64,000 nt of DNA from Aspidapion aeneum (taxonomy: Eukaryota; Arthropoda; Insecta; Coleoptera; Brentidae), in assembly GCA_963576565.1 (NCBI GenBank), contig OY755038.1:142018558-142082557 (forward strand), read 5' to 3'. Shown one piece after another: positions 20,298 to 31,625 of this stretch. Under the pieces are notes generated by a model. That model had not been told where the DNA came from. It did no database searches and was given only the letters and a program-made list of their open reading frames with translations. The position numbers were made by a program, and so were the translations under genes. Within the stretch, counting starts at the first letter, position 1; every line of letters begins with the position of its first letter.

Positions 20298-20786
20298 TTT
20301 GATACAGTAGAATTTTGATGATCTATACATGAGTGAGTGAGTGACAATTTCGACGTTTTTTGAAATTTCGTAACTACTTCAGTACTTTTGGGAATTCCAT
20401 GAAACTAAACATGAAGGAATTGTTAACTCTATGGAGATCTACGACTGTGCAAAGTTTGAGATTCGTAGCTCATTCCGAAGTAGAGTTTTAGATAGGCCAA
20501 ATATCGGCTGAAATGTTTCAAGAAAAGATGGTACGGCGCGTGAACTTGGCGAGGCCCTGCCGTGCCCTCAGATTTAGCTCCTAAATAGTCAACCACACCG
20601 TCAAATAAATGAAAAAACGCAAAAAAACCGAGGTAAAAACGTCAAAAACACCTTAAAATAACACGAACTTTCAATACAAAGCAACTGGTCCGCTGGTGAC
20701 GCAAGCAGACACTGTTCGTCTCGCCGCTAACATAGAGTTAAATGGAAATAAGCAATCCTGTGTGTTTATAATCGTTGGGTGAAACT

Positions 20787-20997
20787 GTCATACGGAAAAC
20801 TGGCAACACGAACATAAGGAATAATTGGAACTAAACATAATAGAGACTTATTGGAAAGTCCAAAGTAAGGTTAGCATTAATACGGCAACGACTTTATTTC
20901 AATAGTGCTTGACCTTAAAAGCGGTCGGAAAAAAGAGTTATTGGAACGCGCTTTTAATACGGTCGTCCCCATCCGGAGTGCGTTCATGATTCGGGTT
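20787..20997. repeat. Dispersed repeat segment shared with 52151-52230 and 30835-30958
   Basis: GTCATACGGAAAACTGGCAA and AAGGAATAATTGGAACTAAA recur at 52155-52225. The following GACTTATTGGAA…AAGGT… stretch resembles the reverse complement of 30900-30958. These look like short MITE-type repeats; no gene. Confidence 0.5.
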
Positions 20998-22500
20998 AAA
21001 AGGATCAGGCACGCCTCTTATGGGATTTCTGTAATCCGTCTAACTTCACGAAATTTTGACATGTTGTAGACTGAACGTTTCTGATCAAAAGTTCTCATGG
21101 GCCAAAGTTCTCATGGGCCCAACTCAAATTAATGACCAGTTTTTGAAATACAGGGTATTGAAGGTGATAATGTCCAAGAAGCATAATAGCACGTTAGAGG
21201 GGTTTTCCAAACATATACGCAATGTTACTATTACATATATTTACGATTTATTTTCTATTTTAAATCTGTTCCTTTAAAACATTTTCTATAGGGTGTTTAA
21301 GTAAATATTAGTCGAAAGTTTTAATGAGAAACAAGCTTTAGTATGTTGTAGATTAAACCTTGCTCATCAGAAGTTCTCATGGGCTTTACTTAAATTATTG
21401 ACCAGTTTTGAAATACAGGGTGTTGAAAGTAATAATGTCCAAGAAGCATAATAGCTCTTGAGATGCGTTTTCCAAACATAAACGCAATGTTACTACAACA
21501 TATATTTACGATTTATTTATTATTTTTAATCTGTACCTTTAAAACATTATCTAAAGGGTGTTTAAGTAAATATTAGTCGAATGTTTTAATGAGAAACAAG
21601 CTATAGTATGCTGTAGATCAAACCTTGCTCATCAGAAGTTCTCATGGGCCAAACATAAATTAATTTCCAGTTTTTGAAATACAGATTATTGAAAGTGATA
21701 ATGTTTAAGAAACATAATAGCTCTTTAGACGACGGGTTTTCCAAACATAAACGAAATGTTACTATTACATATAGATTATTTATTAGTTTTTTAATGATTC
21801 TTGACTTAGTAAGTATTAAATTTATTACAGAGTGTGGCAAATATCATTTTTGAAATACTTTTAAAAAATATTTAAATATTTTGTGCATCTGTGCCGTGCT
21901 TTGTAAAAAGCTATAATGCTCGTTACTCATTAAAACTTTTGACTAATATTTGTTCAAGCACCCTATAGACAATGTTTTAAAGGTACAGATTGAAAATAAT
22001 AAATGAATCGTAAACAATTCAAATAGTAACATTGCGTAAGTGTTTGGAAACCCCGTCTAAAGAGCTATAATGCTTCTTGGACATTACTACTTGCAATACC
22101 CTGTATTTTAAAAACTGGTCATTTATTTAAGTTGGCACATAAGAACATTTGATACGAAAGATTTAATCTAAAACACACTAACGCATGTTTCTTATTAACA
22201 CTTTCGACTAATATTTAGTTAAACACTCTGTAGATAATGTTTTAAAGGTACAGATTGAAAATAATAAATAAATTGTATATATATGTAATACTAACATTGC
22301 GTATATGTTTGGAAATCCCGTCTAAAGAGCCATTATGCTTCTTGGACATTATCACTTGAACACCCTGTATTTCAAAAACTGGTTATTAATTTGAGTTGGG
22401 CCCATAAAAACTTTTGATAAGAAAGGTTTCTACAACATACCAAAATGTCATGAAGTTTGACGGATTACAGAAATCCCATAAGAGGTGTGCCTGATCCTTT
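20998..22500. mobile_element. 1.5-kb foldback element with internally repeated arms
   Basis: The ends AAAGGATCAGGCACGCCTCT (left) and the inverted CCTGATCCTTT (right) start arms of about 700 bp. Each arm contains repeated blocks of about 270 bp (GTTCTCATGGGCC…TTTTTGAAATACAGGGT…AATGTCCAAGAAGCATAATAG…), direct in the left half and inverted in the right. TA may be the target duplication, but this is ambiguous. No ORF. Confidence 0.7.
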
Positions 22501-22921
22501 ACCGTGTGAATTTTAACCAGACGCGCCGGGAGTTCAACGGACGTCTTCTGTCTGTCATTTGTCAATTTTGTTTTTTTTATTGGCGTATTTCAATCGAAAG
22601 TAGTTTCCCGCTAATAACACAGGTTTAAAAAATGAACCCAATTTATGTTATTCTTTGAAGGGACCAAGAAATGTAATAGAATCACATAGAATTTTGTAAC
22701 AATAAAGAGGTTCCTTTTGTATTTGTTTGGACATAATATGGACATATAATATTGATAACTATTATTAATCAAATTAAAGTTTAGTGAAAAACTTGGCTTC
22801 TAATAATGGGGTTCCGTCCTCATTATATATTGTCCTTGCCATACGCAGTTATACTTTTGTGACTTTGACATTTCCTAACCAGAAATATTTCAAAAATTAA
22901 ATAGATATGTCATGTTGGTAT
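22501..22921. other. Unassigned AT-rich spacer
   Basis: I see no gene, RNA or clear repeat here. The first bases (CCGTGTGAATTTTAACC) are the right flank of the foldback element. Confidence 0.5.
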
Positions 22922-25424
22922 AAAATTAGCTTGTCTAAGGAACTGTCACGATCAGCTGTTCAATGGTTGCCATAGGACAAACAAAGCGATGTCCCATAAG
23001 TTGCAATGTTAACAAAAACGTAATTTTAAAAAAAAGTGAAACGATTTAATTTACAACAAAGATGCTGTTTTTAGTATTGACCCTTAAGAAAGTTGCGTTT
23101 TTCTTTAAAAAAATCAAATAAAGCCAGTAAATCTTAAATAAAAGGGACCATGTTTTGTTCAAAAAGTCAGGTTATGTTTTTATTTACTTTTGTTTTTTAA
23201 ACTTTTTTCAGTTTTTTACTCAGTTTGAATCATTATTATTAGTTTCTGTGCTGTTATGAACTGTGCAGCTATGAAGATCTTGAAAATGTTAGTTTTGATG
23301 GAATGCCAAGTATTTTGACCTTAAAAAATCATCCTGATATAAATGAACTAGATATCAGCTCAAAGAAAGTGGATAAGTGCTCTATTACCTGACTTGACTC
23401 TGAAAAATTGAAATATTCGAAAGTTTTTTGTCAGCTTTGTTTTGGAAACATTTTCTATTGGGATCTTTTTTTGTGCTCGAGTGGACCTTTTGCAGAAGTG
23501 TAACATGTTAAATGTTAAACTGTACGAAATATTTCCCTATGACTTTTTTACTATTCTAGGCAAGCAACTTTCAAAACTAGAATAAAGCAATGATCCTGAC
23601 TGGGTCCCTCCTGAATGAATTATTGTTTCAAAACAGTTGAAAAATGTTAAAAATGATGGTTGAAAAAAGGGTCCAGAGAAAAAAGAAAAGGAAAACGATA
23701 TGAGGTTAAAGTGTGGGTAATGAGCTGAACCAAATTTGTACACCATCCTACAGAACTCTTAAATAAATTCTTCGTAGTGTAGCGTCCTGTATAGTGTCCA
23801 GTGAAGTCCTGTATCATCAAAGTTTCTTTTTCTTTAATAAATATTTATTTTACAGACCTCAAAACAGTTAGTAGAATAAACTGGTAAATTTGACAATCTC
23901 CCTAACTCAAACCTCTTTTTATCTTAAACTATTTTGGTGCAAATTTTCCATTATTTCCATGCTTTTTGACACCTGAAGCTGGACTTTTTCTATAACTTGT
24001 ACACCGTAAAATTTGTATAGCATTCGACCGGACCTACTACAAGTCCTGTTGTGAAATTTCTACAGTACTGTTCTCAGCAAATTTTTTTTTATGGCATCAA
24101 AAAATAGATAACCAAAAAAGTTATATTTGTTGACTTTGACGACCACAAGCAAAACAAATAACCCTGAGATGCACCGTAACAAGGCTTTGCTAATCCATTC
24201 TCCCTCTTTGTTGTTTTGTATGTGAGCAACAAAGACTTAATCGCGATTAAACGCATGATCGCGCTTAAGTGCTTACGGTACATCTGAGGTTAAGTTCTCT
24301 CAGATTTTTTTTTCAATTTCTATCAAAAAAACTTTAAGTCCTGATGGGTCCTGTCATATTCTGTTATACCCAATTGTAGTAGGGTATATATTTATTTGCG
24401 TAAACTTTTAGATACATAATTGAGCGAATATTGTTACAAAAAAACAGTAATAAAAGTAATAGTAATAGTAGTAATACAACAGAGAATATTGGGTCCTGTC
24501 ATGTCCTCTCTGGCCCTGTTGTAAAATTTGAACAGTACTGTTGTGAGCTAATGAGCCTTAAGTTTGACTGTACTTAAGCCCTATGTATTATAATTCATGG
24601 AAAAACATATGGTAATGTATGGTGTGTGACGCCAATGACAAGGAAAAACTGTATTTTAATTTTGCAAGTTTTTTTTTATATAATGTTTACTTATTTATTT
24701 TTAAATAAACATATTACAAAAGGTCCTAATAGAAAACCTGAATCTGATGGGAAATGTTTAGAGAAAGTTTAGTCTATTTCAATTTCTTCTCTGTTGAGTG
24801 AGCCTTGAAATGAGCTCTTCGAATAGAACTATTTATCCACTTTCCCCTACCTTGGGCTGATAGTTCATTGATTCATTGGTCAAAAAACTTCATATTCAAT
24901 GAAATCATATTAATCAGTGGTGCACCCAGAAATATGTCTTGAGGGGACCCGAAACCTTTGGGGGCCCGATACCATTGGGGGGCCCCCAGAGGTCTCATGA
25001 TGCTCATGATGTCGTACTTTATGCTATTTTTTTTGTTTATTCATGAAATATATGGAAAATATGTGGTTTGGGGGGTCCGGGCCCCGAGCCCACCGCCCCC
25101 CGCGTTTGGTGCGCCCATGTAATAATTTAAAATAAGTAAAAAAACTAGAAAAAATGTTAAAAAAAAAAACAAAATAAACAAAAACATAACCTACTTTTTT
25201 ATAGAAAACATGGTCCCTTTTATTTCAGATTTCCTTCCTTTAGTTTAATATTATTAAGAAAAACGCGTTTTTGCCATATGCACAAAGAATCCGTCTTAAA
25301 ACTGAATAATTTTTGAGACTAAAGCTCTTGTCGTTTTTGTAAAATTTACGTTTTTGTTAACATTACGGCTTATGGAAAATCCGTTTGTTTGTCCTATGGA
25401 AGACATCTTGGATTCAGCCCTATT
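22922..25424. mobile_element. P-family-like non-autonomous element, copy 2
   Basis: The same inverted ends as copy 1 (GCCATAGGACAAACAAAGCG at the left; GTTTGTCCTATGGAAGACAT at the right) and the same interior order, including GATGGAATGCCAAGTATTTT and the GGGGCCC-rich block (24940-25110). The right tip is shortened (ATTCAGCCCTATT). It carries a short insertion at about 24155-24295 relative to copy 1. No transposase. Confidence 0.6.
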
Positions 25425-26240
25425 AAAAGTAAAACTGTCATTGTCTTAAATAAAAAGATGCTGACTGTATTTTGTGCACACGGCGTTAATCATGATCGCA
25501 CCCTCAAAGAAAACAAACAGAGAACACCAAAAACATGAACTGATAAATGGTTAGTTGAAAAAAGGTACAGCTCAGCTGACAAACTTCATGAAACCGTCGT
25601 AAGAAACGAGAAGAGCGTCTATGGACACGGCACCGCGACGTTGCCAATTTTTTTTGGAATTTATTGAATAAAATAAAATTATAGCTCTCCTGTCCTTAAT
25701 TTGATTTGGGACGGCCAAATTGGTGTTGACCTAACCTTGGTCATTTGATCGAAATTTTGTCCTAACCTGGACGTGCCTGAACAGGTTAAAATACGTTTTC
25801 GATTAATTGGCCAAGGTTAGGTTTACACCAATTTCGATCTTCCAAAAGGAGGACAGTGAAGGTAATTAAAAAAATATATTTTTGGAAAAAAATTTAAAAA
25901 AAAATTGTTTTAATAGTTGCATAGATAAGTCACATAAGATTAGTAGGTATGTACCCGTCCCGCTACACTCTTTGCTAACTTTTTACAACTAGTATACAAA
26001 GTTAATTTACGCCGAAAGCTAGAGGTAAAATATTTACGGCTTGACTATTAGCGCCATCTATTAAAACCCTTTGCACTCCCTAAATTACAAAGTAGAAACG
26101 AAGAGGTCGAGCGAGAATTTCTCTGTACAAATCGCAACAGTGCTTGGGGCGGTATAACGGGTTGCAAGGCATTTCAAGATATAACACTGATTGCCAATTT
26201 CATAATACATTTTAATCTCCAGGTTTCGGCGCAAAATTAC
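25425..26240. repeat. Spacer containing a small inverted repeat (25676-25863)
   Basis: AATTATAGCTCTCCTGTCCT…CCAAATTGGTGT…CCTAACCTTGG is mirrored by CCAAGGTTAGG…ACACCAATTT…GGAGGACAG…AATT, arms of about 65 bp, a MITE-like foldback. The rest (25864-26240) shows no gene. Confidence 0.55.
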
Positions 26241-26627
26241 TATACAGGGTCTTATAACTTAGGGGCCATATGCCAACAGGTGATAGAGGAGGTCATGTCT
26301 GATAGAAAAGTTCATATAATGCATGGGTCAGAACCATTGACTTCTATACCCTACGGGTAGACCCGGCATGGGCCTAAATTGCCATTATATCAAGCTTTTA
26401 TCGCAATTGACCAAATACAAGTAAGAATTTAATGAGCAAGATAGGGATGAAAATAGAATTTCGGTTTGGTAAGTCCGAACACATGCAACATCGCAAAAAT
26501 ATTCTATTTTGTCTTGGATAAAAAAGGGCAGTGGCGGCGCAAAATAAAAATTTTGAATTCCACTAGCATTTGTTTATCAACAATTTTCTGTTTGAATAAT
26601 AAATAATTCATCAATACTTACTTGTGT

Positions 26628-26866
26628 ATACTGTGTTAACAAAATTCTCTTCAAAAAAAGTGTAAAAAGAATTTGTTAGCATGCTAAGTGCAGTGGATGT
26701 ATTAAAATTATTGTTTTCATCTTAGAACTTTACAAATGTTGTACCTTCCAGGTAAAATATTTTCTTTGTTTGAACAAGGGTCTTCTTCAACTTTTCTCTT
26801 CTTAGATGGACTACAAGTTATGCTCGAGTCAGATGAAATTTCGGAACTAAAAATTTCAATTCGGAA
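26628..26866 (-). CDS. Possible spliced exons of an unknown protein with a nuclear localisation-like motif
   Basis: On the minus strand a TTTTTAG acceptor (about 26857) precedes an open segment encoding SSDSSITCSPSKKRKVEEDP and CSNKENILPG, ending at an AAG|GTACAA donor near 26744. A second segment starts after CACTTAG near 26688, stays open in the matching phase (MLTNSFYTFFEENF) and ends at a CAA|GTAAGTAT donor near 26628. SKKRKVEED resembles a classical nuclear import signal. I do not recognise the protein. It could be a host gene piece or part of the surrounding transposon. The exons are predictions from splice-like sites and an open phase only. Confidence 0.25.
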
Positions 26867-26870
26867 TGGG

Positions 26871-28535
26871 ACAACTGGGCGCCGGGACAACTCGGCGCCC
26901 CAACAGGGCGCCACGCCGGGCCTAATGGGCGCAGGGCCAATTCAGCGCCGAACTATTTTCTTTTTCGATAAACTGTGCAGATAAACAACAAAATAAATAT
27001 GTTATTTATACAAAAATTTTAACATCTATTAAGTCGAGTGTTGAAATTTGGTAGGTGTAGTGTCCTGGTAACCTGGTAAAAATACCATTTACGTTTTTTA
27101 TTTCAAGAATGGCGGATCCAAAATGGTGGATTTCTTTATTTTTAAACCGATTTGTCTCAAACTTGAAAGTTTGCAGTGTTTGAGATCACTTAATACAGTT
27201 TTATCCTCAAACTTAAAAAAAATTAAAATGCGGATCCAAAATGGCAGATTTTCTTATTTCTGCACCAATATTCATCAAATATAGAACTTGGCAGTGTTTC
27301 AACTCGCTGAATATGATTGTTGACTCAAACTCAAAATGGCGGATTTCTTTATTTTTAAACCGATTTGTCTCAAACGTGAAAGTTTGCAGTGCTTGAAAGC
27401 ACGTAATTTTAATTGACGGATGTAAAATGGCGGATTTTTTTATTTATGCACCGATATGTATGAAATATCAAACTCATAAATTATTTATAATGGCGGATCC
27501 AAAATGGTGGACTTTGCTGATTATAATTTTTGACTTAAACTCATAAAAAAATCAAAATGGCGAATCCAACATGACTTTTTTATTTACTAACCGATTTGTC
27601 TTAAGCTTAAAATATTACATTTCTTTCTTTAAACTTGAGTCATATTTTGTATTAAGCTATAAAAGTCTGCCATATGCAAGTGTGAGTCACAAATTGTATT
27701 AAGTGCCCTTAAGCACTGCAAACTTTCAAGTTTGAGACATTTGAGACAAATCCGTTGAAAAATAAAGAAACCCACTATTTTGAATCCGCCATTTTGAATT
27801 TTTTATGAGTTTGAGTCAAAAGTTCTATATTTGATACATATCGGTGCATAAATAAAAAAATCCGCCATTTTAATTTTTTTTAAGTTTTAGGATAAAACTG
27901 TATTAAGTGATCTCAAGCACTGCAAACTTTCAAGTTTGAGACAAATCGGTTTAAAAATGAAGAAATCCGCCATTTTGGATCCGCCATTAAGTTTTTCATG
28001 AGTTTGATTCAAAAATCGTAATCAGCGACTTGAAACACCGAAAAGTTCTATATTTGATAAATATCGGTGCATAAATAAGAAAATCCGCCAATTTGCATCC
28101 ACCATTTTAATTTTTTTAAGTTTGAGGGTAAAACTGTATTAAGTGATCCCAAACAATTCAAACTTTCAAGTTTGAGACAAATCGGTTTAAAAATAAAGAA
28201 ATCCGCCATTTTGGATTCGCCATTCTTGTAATCAAAAACGTAAATTTTATGTTATCAGGTTACCAGAACTCTAGACCTACCAAAATTTCAACACTCGACT
28301 TGATGGATTTAACTCTAACAAAACCAAATTTCAAGAATATTACATAAAGGATTTTTTAAAGATGTTTTTGCATAAATAATAATTTATCAATTTTGTTTTT
28401 CGTCTGCACATTTTATCAAGAAAAAATATTTTAGTCCGGCGCCTAGTTGGGCCGGTGTCCAGTTGGCCCGGTGCCCAGTTGGCCCGCCGCCCAGCTGGTG
28501 GCGCCGAGTTGGCGGCGCCCAGTTGTTTATTTATT
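26871..28535. mobile_element. Foldback element with GC-rich GGCGCC end repeats
   Basis: Both ends carry clusters of GC-rich units (ACAACTGGGCGCC, CAACTCGGCGCC; inverted at 28434-28530 as GGCGCCCAGTTGT). These sit in otherwise AT-rich DNA. The arms, about 800 bp, then contain repeated AAAATGGCGGATCCAAAATG and TTTAAACCGATTTGTCTCAA modules, inverted about a centre near 27680. Short ORFs inside are translations of the repeats. No target duplication was recognised. Confidence 0.75.
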
Positions 28536-30240
28536 ATATTTTTATTTATTTACTTCTCAAATATCAACAGCCAAAGGCCAATTACCGATGTAGTAAAATC
28601 TCACATTGTGACACATATTTCCAACCATTATAAATAAAACTTAGAAGTCCTGTGACCCGTTTATTCTCATCTTCTAGTCAGAAGGTCTCGAATTGCCCAG
28701 AAATTATTTAATTATAACTTGCTTGCTACCATGATAATTATTAATTAAATAGTTTAAAACAGCGATGTTTATTAAAGTAAAGTAAGTCTAGTTGTCCTAG
28801 ACTGCAACACATTTCAGGACAAATTATTATTAAAAAATAATCTTATAAGTGCGGGGAAGTGACACTTTCTGAATCAAAATGTGTGAGGGTAAAATCGTAC
28901 GGTTGCAGAAAAAACTATCTATCGTGACGCTACTGAACTTTCTCGTGTTTTAGCAAAAACTATCCGTCAAGACGACTTACCCATGAAATGTTGTTTTTTC
29001 ATCGATTTTTTTTCTTCTTCTGCACAAAAAACAATTTCGCACCATGTTTGAACTCAAATAGTTACTTCTAAACTTGTTTTTAAACGTTTTTAAGATTTCT
29101 TTTTGTAATATTCCCGCACGAAATTTAAAAAAAATTAATCTCCGTACTTAGACACCATTGTCTATCAGTTTTCCCTGTATAAACCGACTAGCAGGTGGAA
29201 TCACTCAAAATACGGCAGGTGGATTAAAACTAGCCAGCGGCTTTTCTGTCGCACTTATGCTGTCAGTGTGAAAGAGATAAAAGTACCCATATATTATTTA
29301 GGGTATTATTAGGATGCAAAATCAGCCTGTCTATCTCTGTTTTTATTGTAAAAGAAATACCGGCCCTTAGAAACCAAATTGGATAGGGTCAATAAAAAAT
29401 GCCTTGTCTTTCCGTCTCTAAAGCCCTTTCAGGGCTTTATACAACTCAATGGTCAGAACTCATTCTTTGTCGAGGTACAGAGCATCAAAGTTGTCAATTT
29501 TTTTACTTTTTTTGGTAATAACTTTTTAAAAAAACGCAGAAAAAATATGAAATTAAGTAAAGTCGTGTAGTAGGACAAAAGCAATAATTTTAAATAAAAT
29601 ATTTTTAAAAAAAATCATGCGGTCAATTTTTTTTAGAAAAAACATTTTTTTGGTATAAAGTTTTATAAATGCCATATTAAACGCAATGTTTTTTTTGATA
29701 TTTTTTGTTAAGAAAATGACGTCTCTAGGGAAACATAATAATAAAATATTATTGATATTTTTTTAAAGAATCAGTAAGCAAAAATTTTTTAAAAATTTTA
29801 ATTATTATTTTTTATAAATTTTTCGAGGTTATTTTGACAGCCTGTCTCTCCCCAACTTGTAATTTTATCCAAAAAAAGAGAGTTTGAATCACAATTAGCT
29901 GGGCATTTAGTTGGCTGGGACAGATTTTCTTTTTTTGCAAAACCCTTCTCCCCTCCACTCCCATATGTGTGTTGACCCCCATGTTATATAAACTTTTTTA
30001 TCGGAAATAATCTCGTCTATTACCTGCTGCACTATGGCCCCTAAGTTATGGGACACCCTGTATATACTTGTAAGTACTTAAAAAGTGTGGCCAAATTGGC
30101 AGTACATACTGATGTTGTCTTTTTTTCATTTATTTTAAGCATAAATATTTCTTAAGTCTAGATAGATTTAACTTTTAATTTAAATGATTCTAAACTCGTA
30201 AGAAACATTTAACGAAATATACGTTTTGAAATATACTCTA
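28536..30240. other. AT-rich stretch without recognisable gene
   Basis: The right part of the TA-flanked unit and about 180 bp beyond it. There are long A/T runs and no open frame above about 60 codons with any recognisable motif. Confidence 0.5.
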
Positions 30241-30299
30241 ACACACATCCCCTTCACCCCTTGAATAGAATAGAATATCTTTTGTTGCCAACAAACATT

Positions 30300-30460
30300 A
30301 CAGTAGCAGTGGCGCACCTAGGAATATGCCTTGGGGGGCCCGAGGCCTCTTGGGGGGGGGCCGAAGCCTTATGATGTCGAATATGAAGCTTATTAAGCTA
30401 TTTTTTGTGTTCTTTTTCTGAAATATGTCGAAAATATGTTTAAAAAAAATCTAAGGCTTT
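30300..30460 (+). repeat. P-family subterminal fragment
   Basis: AGTGGCGCACCTAGGAATATGCCTTGGGG followed by a GGGCCC-rich run and TTATGATGTCG…GAAATATGTCGAAAATATG matches the GC-rich subterminal segment of the P-family copies (compare 24915-25060). An isolated piece. Confidence 0.55.
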
Positions 30461-30692
30461 CTATAACAAATAGCATCGTCAAAAAGCGTTACGTAATTTA
30501 AGAGACGAAGATGTCGACCTCTCAAAAGGAGAACAGGGAAGATATAATTTTAAAAACCCGCCTAAAATATTTCAATCCTATAATTCCATACTCACAGGTA
30601 GCATTGGCAACAGCGCAAAGTTTTCCTCGCATGCCCGCTCTCCGACCGTATGGCCAAGTTACACAAATAAGTACATAACTTTATTCGTGTTC

Positions 30693-30958
30693 TAATAAAG
30701 TCTAGCAAAAGCTTTAGTCAAGTCGACCTTATTTTACGGCGCAAGTGCGCAAGCGTAGATGTCAATATAATGCTAGCATTATTCGTGCCAGACCTTATTT
30801 CACTTCCAATAAGTCTTTTACTTTTATTTTGCACTAATAAAGTCTAGAACAAGCTTTCTTAAGGTCTGTCTTATTTTACGGCGCAAGTGCGCAAGCGTAG
30901 ATGTCAATATACGGTTAGCATTATTACGACTAGACCTTATTTCACTTCCAATAAGTCT
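30693..30958 (+). repeat. 142-bp tandem duplication
   Basis: Two units beginning TAATAAAGTCTAG (30693 and 30835), sharing TTACGGCGCAAGTGCGCAAG and GACCTTATTTCACTTCCAAT. The reverse complement resembles part of 20850-20900. Non-coding. Confidence 0.7.
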
Positions 30959-30964
30959 CTAATG

Positions 30965-31625
30965 ACGTTTGACGTTGGAGCATCCTTCCGTTCTGTGCTT
31001 TGACGGCTATTGTGTGAGAGAAAGAGACAGGCTCGCGGAGTTGTGTGAAAGAGAAAGAGAGGCTCATGGACGCACGGTCTCTGGTGGTACAGCTGATTTT
31101 TGTAAACATGATATCTCTGTAATGAACAACTAATATTTTTGGAATTTTTTGAAATACAAGACCATTCTCAAACTGTTTTTTAGGACATCCTTATAAAATA
31201 AAATTTTCTAAACGTATTGCCGTTATTTTTTTTTAGCCCGCTTTAGTTCTTAGTACACAAAACTTAAAATACAAGTCAAACTGAATGTGATCGTTTAGCA
31301 TCAAACGTAAACCGAGGACTTGGGAAATAAACAAAGATGTAGGTCAACGGATTACTTGAAGCTGAAACGCACACATTATTTTTTTCGAATTTTACTTTTT
31401 GTGTAAAGAAAAATGAAGCGGCTAAAAAAAATAACGACTGGTAAGTCTCAAAAATATTATTTTATAAGAATATACTAAAAAACAGTAGGGAGATTGTCTT
31501 GGTTTTCAAAAAATTCAAAAAATGTTAGTTGTTCATATCATATCTAACATTTGTTTACTTAAATCAGCTGGACCGGCTTGGACGCTCGTTGACGGCTTTG
31601 ACGTTTGAATTTCATTTATTTCTGG
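30965..31625. mobile_element. Foldback MITE, copy 1
   Basis: Arms at about 31084-31200 and 31455-31575 are inverted copies (CAGCTGATTTTTGTAAACAT against GTTTACTTAAATCAGCTG). The central part includes GATCGTTTAGCATCAAACGT. A second copy at 52236-52927 is similar throughout, which shows dispersal. No ORF. Confidence 0.7.

Larger units (their letters stand above)
18322..20777. mobile_element. Second non-autonomous element with 9-bp target duplication (MULE-like)
   Basis: Terminal inverted repeats CAA(T/C)GATTATAAACACACAG… of about 30 bp or more, flanked by exact GGTGAAACT copies (18313-18321 and 20778-20786). A related locus at 52141-52160 reads GGGTGAAAGTGTCATACGG without the element, i.e. an empty site, which independently fixes the boundaries. 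Inside are a 330-bp foldback (19297-19625) and a four-fold tandem repeat (19757-20297). No transposase ORF. Confidence 0.8.
26241..30062. mobile_element. TA-flanked unit with about 75-bp inverted ends
   Basis: TATACAGGGT…TAACTTAGGGGCCATA at the left is mirrored by TATGGCCCCTAAGTTA…ACACCCTGTATA at the right, with similarity continuing about 75 bp inward. The ends abut TA. The unit contains the GC-ended foldback (26871-28535) and possible minus-strand exons. The superfamily is not determinable; a TA target suggests Tc1/mariner-like or a similar group. Confidence 0.5.

Noticed and set aside
18322..20777. hAT element with 8-bp target duplication
   Set aside because: The duplication is clearly 9 bp (GGTGAAACT) with the terminal repeat starting immediately after it; the hAT end consensus is absent.
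28455..28637. 60-codon frame starting in the GC-rich end of the foldback
   Set aside because: Made of repeated GGCGCC-unit translations; no domain.
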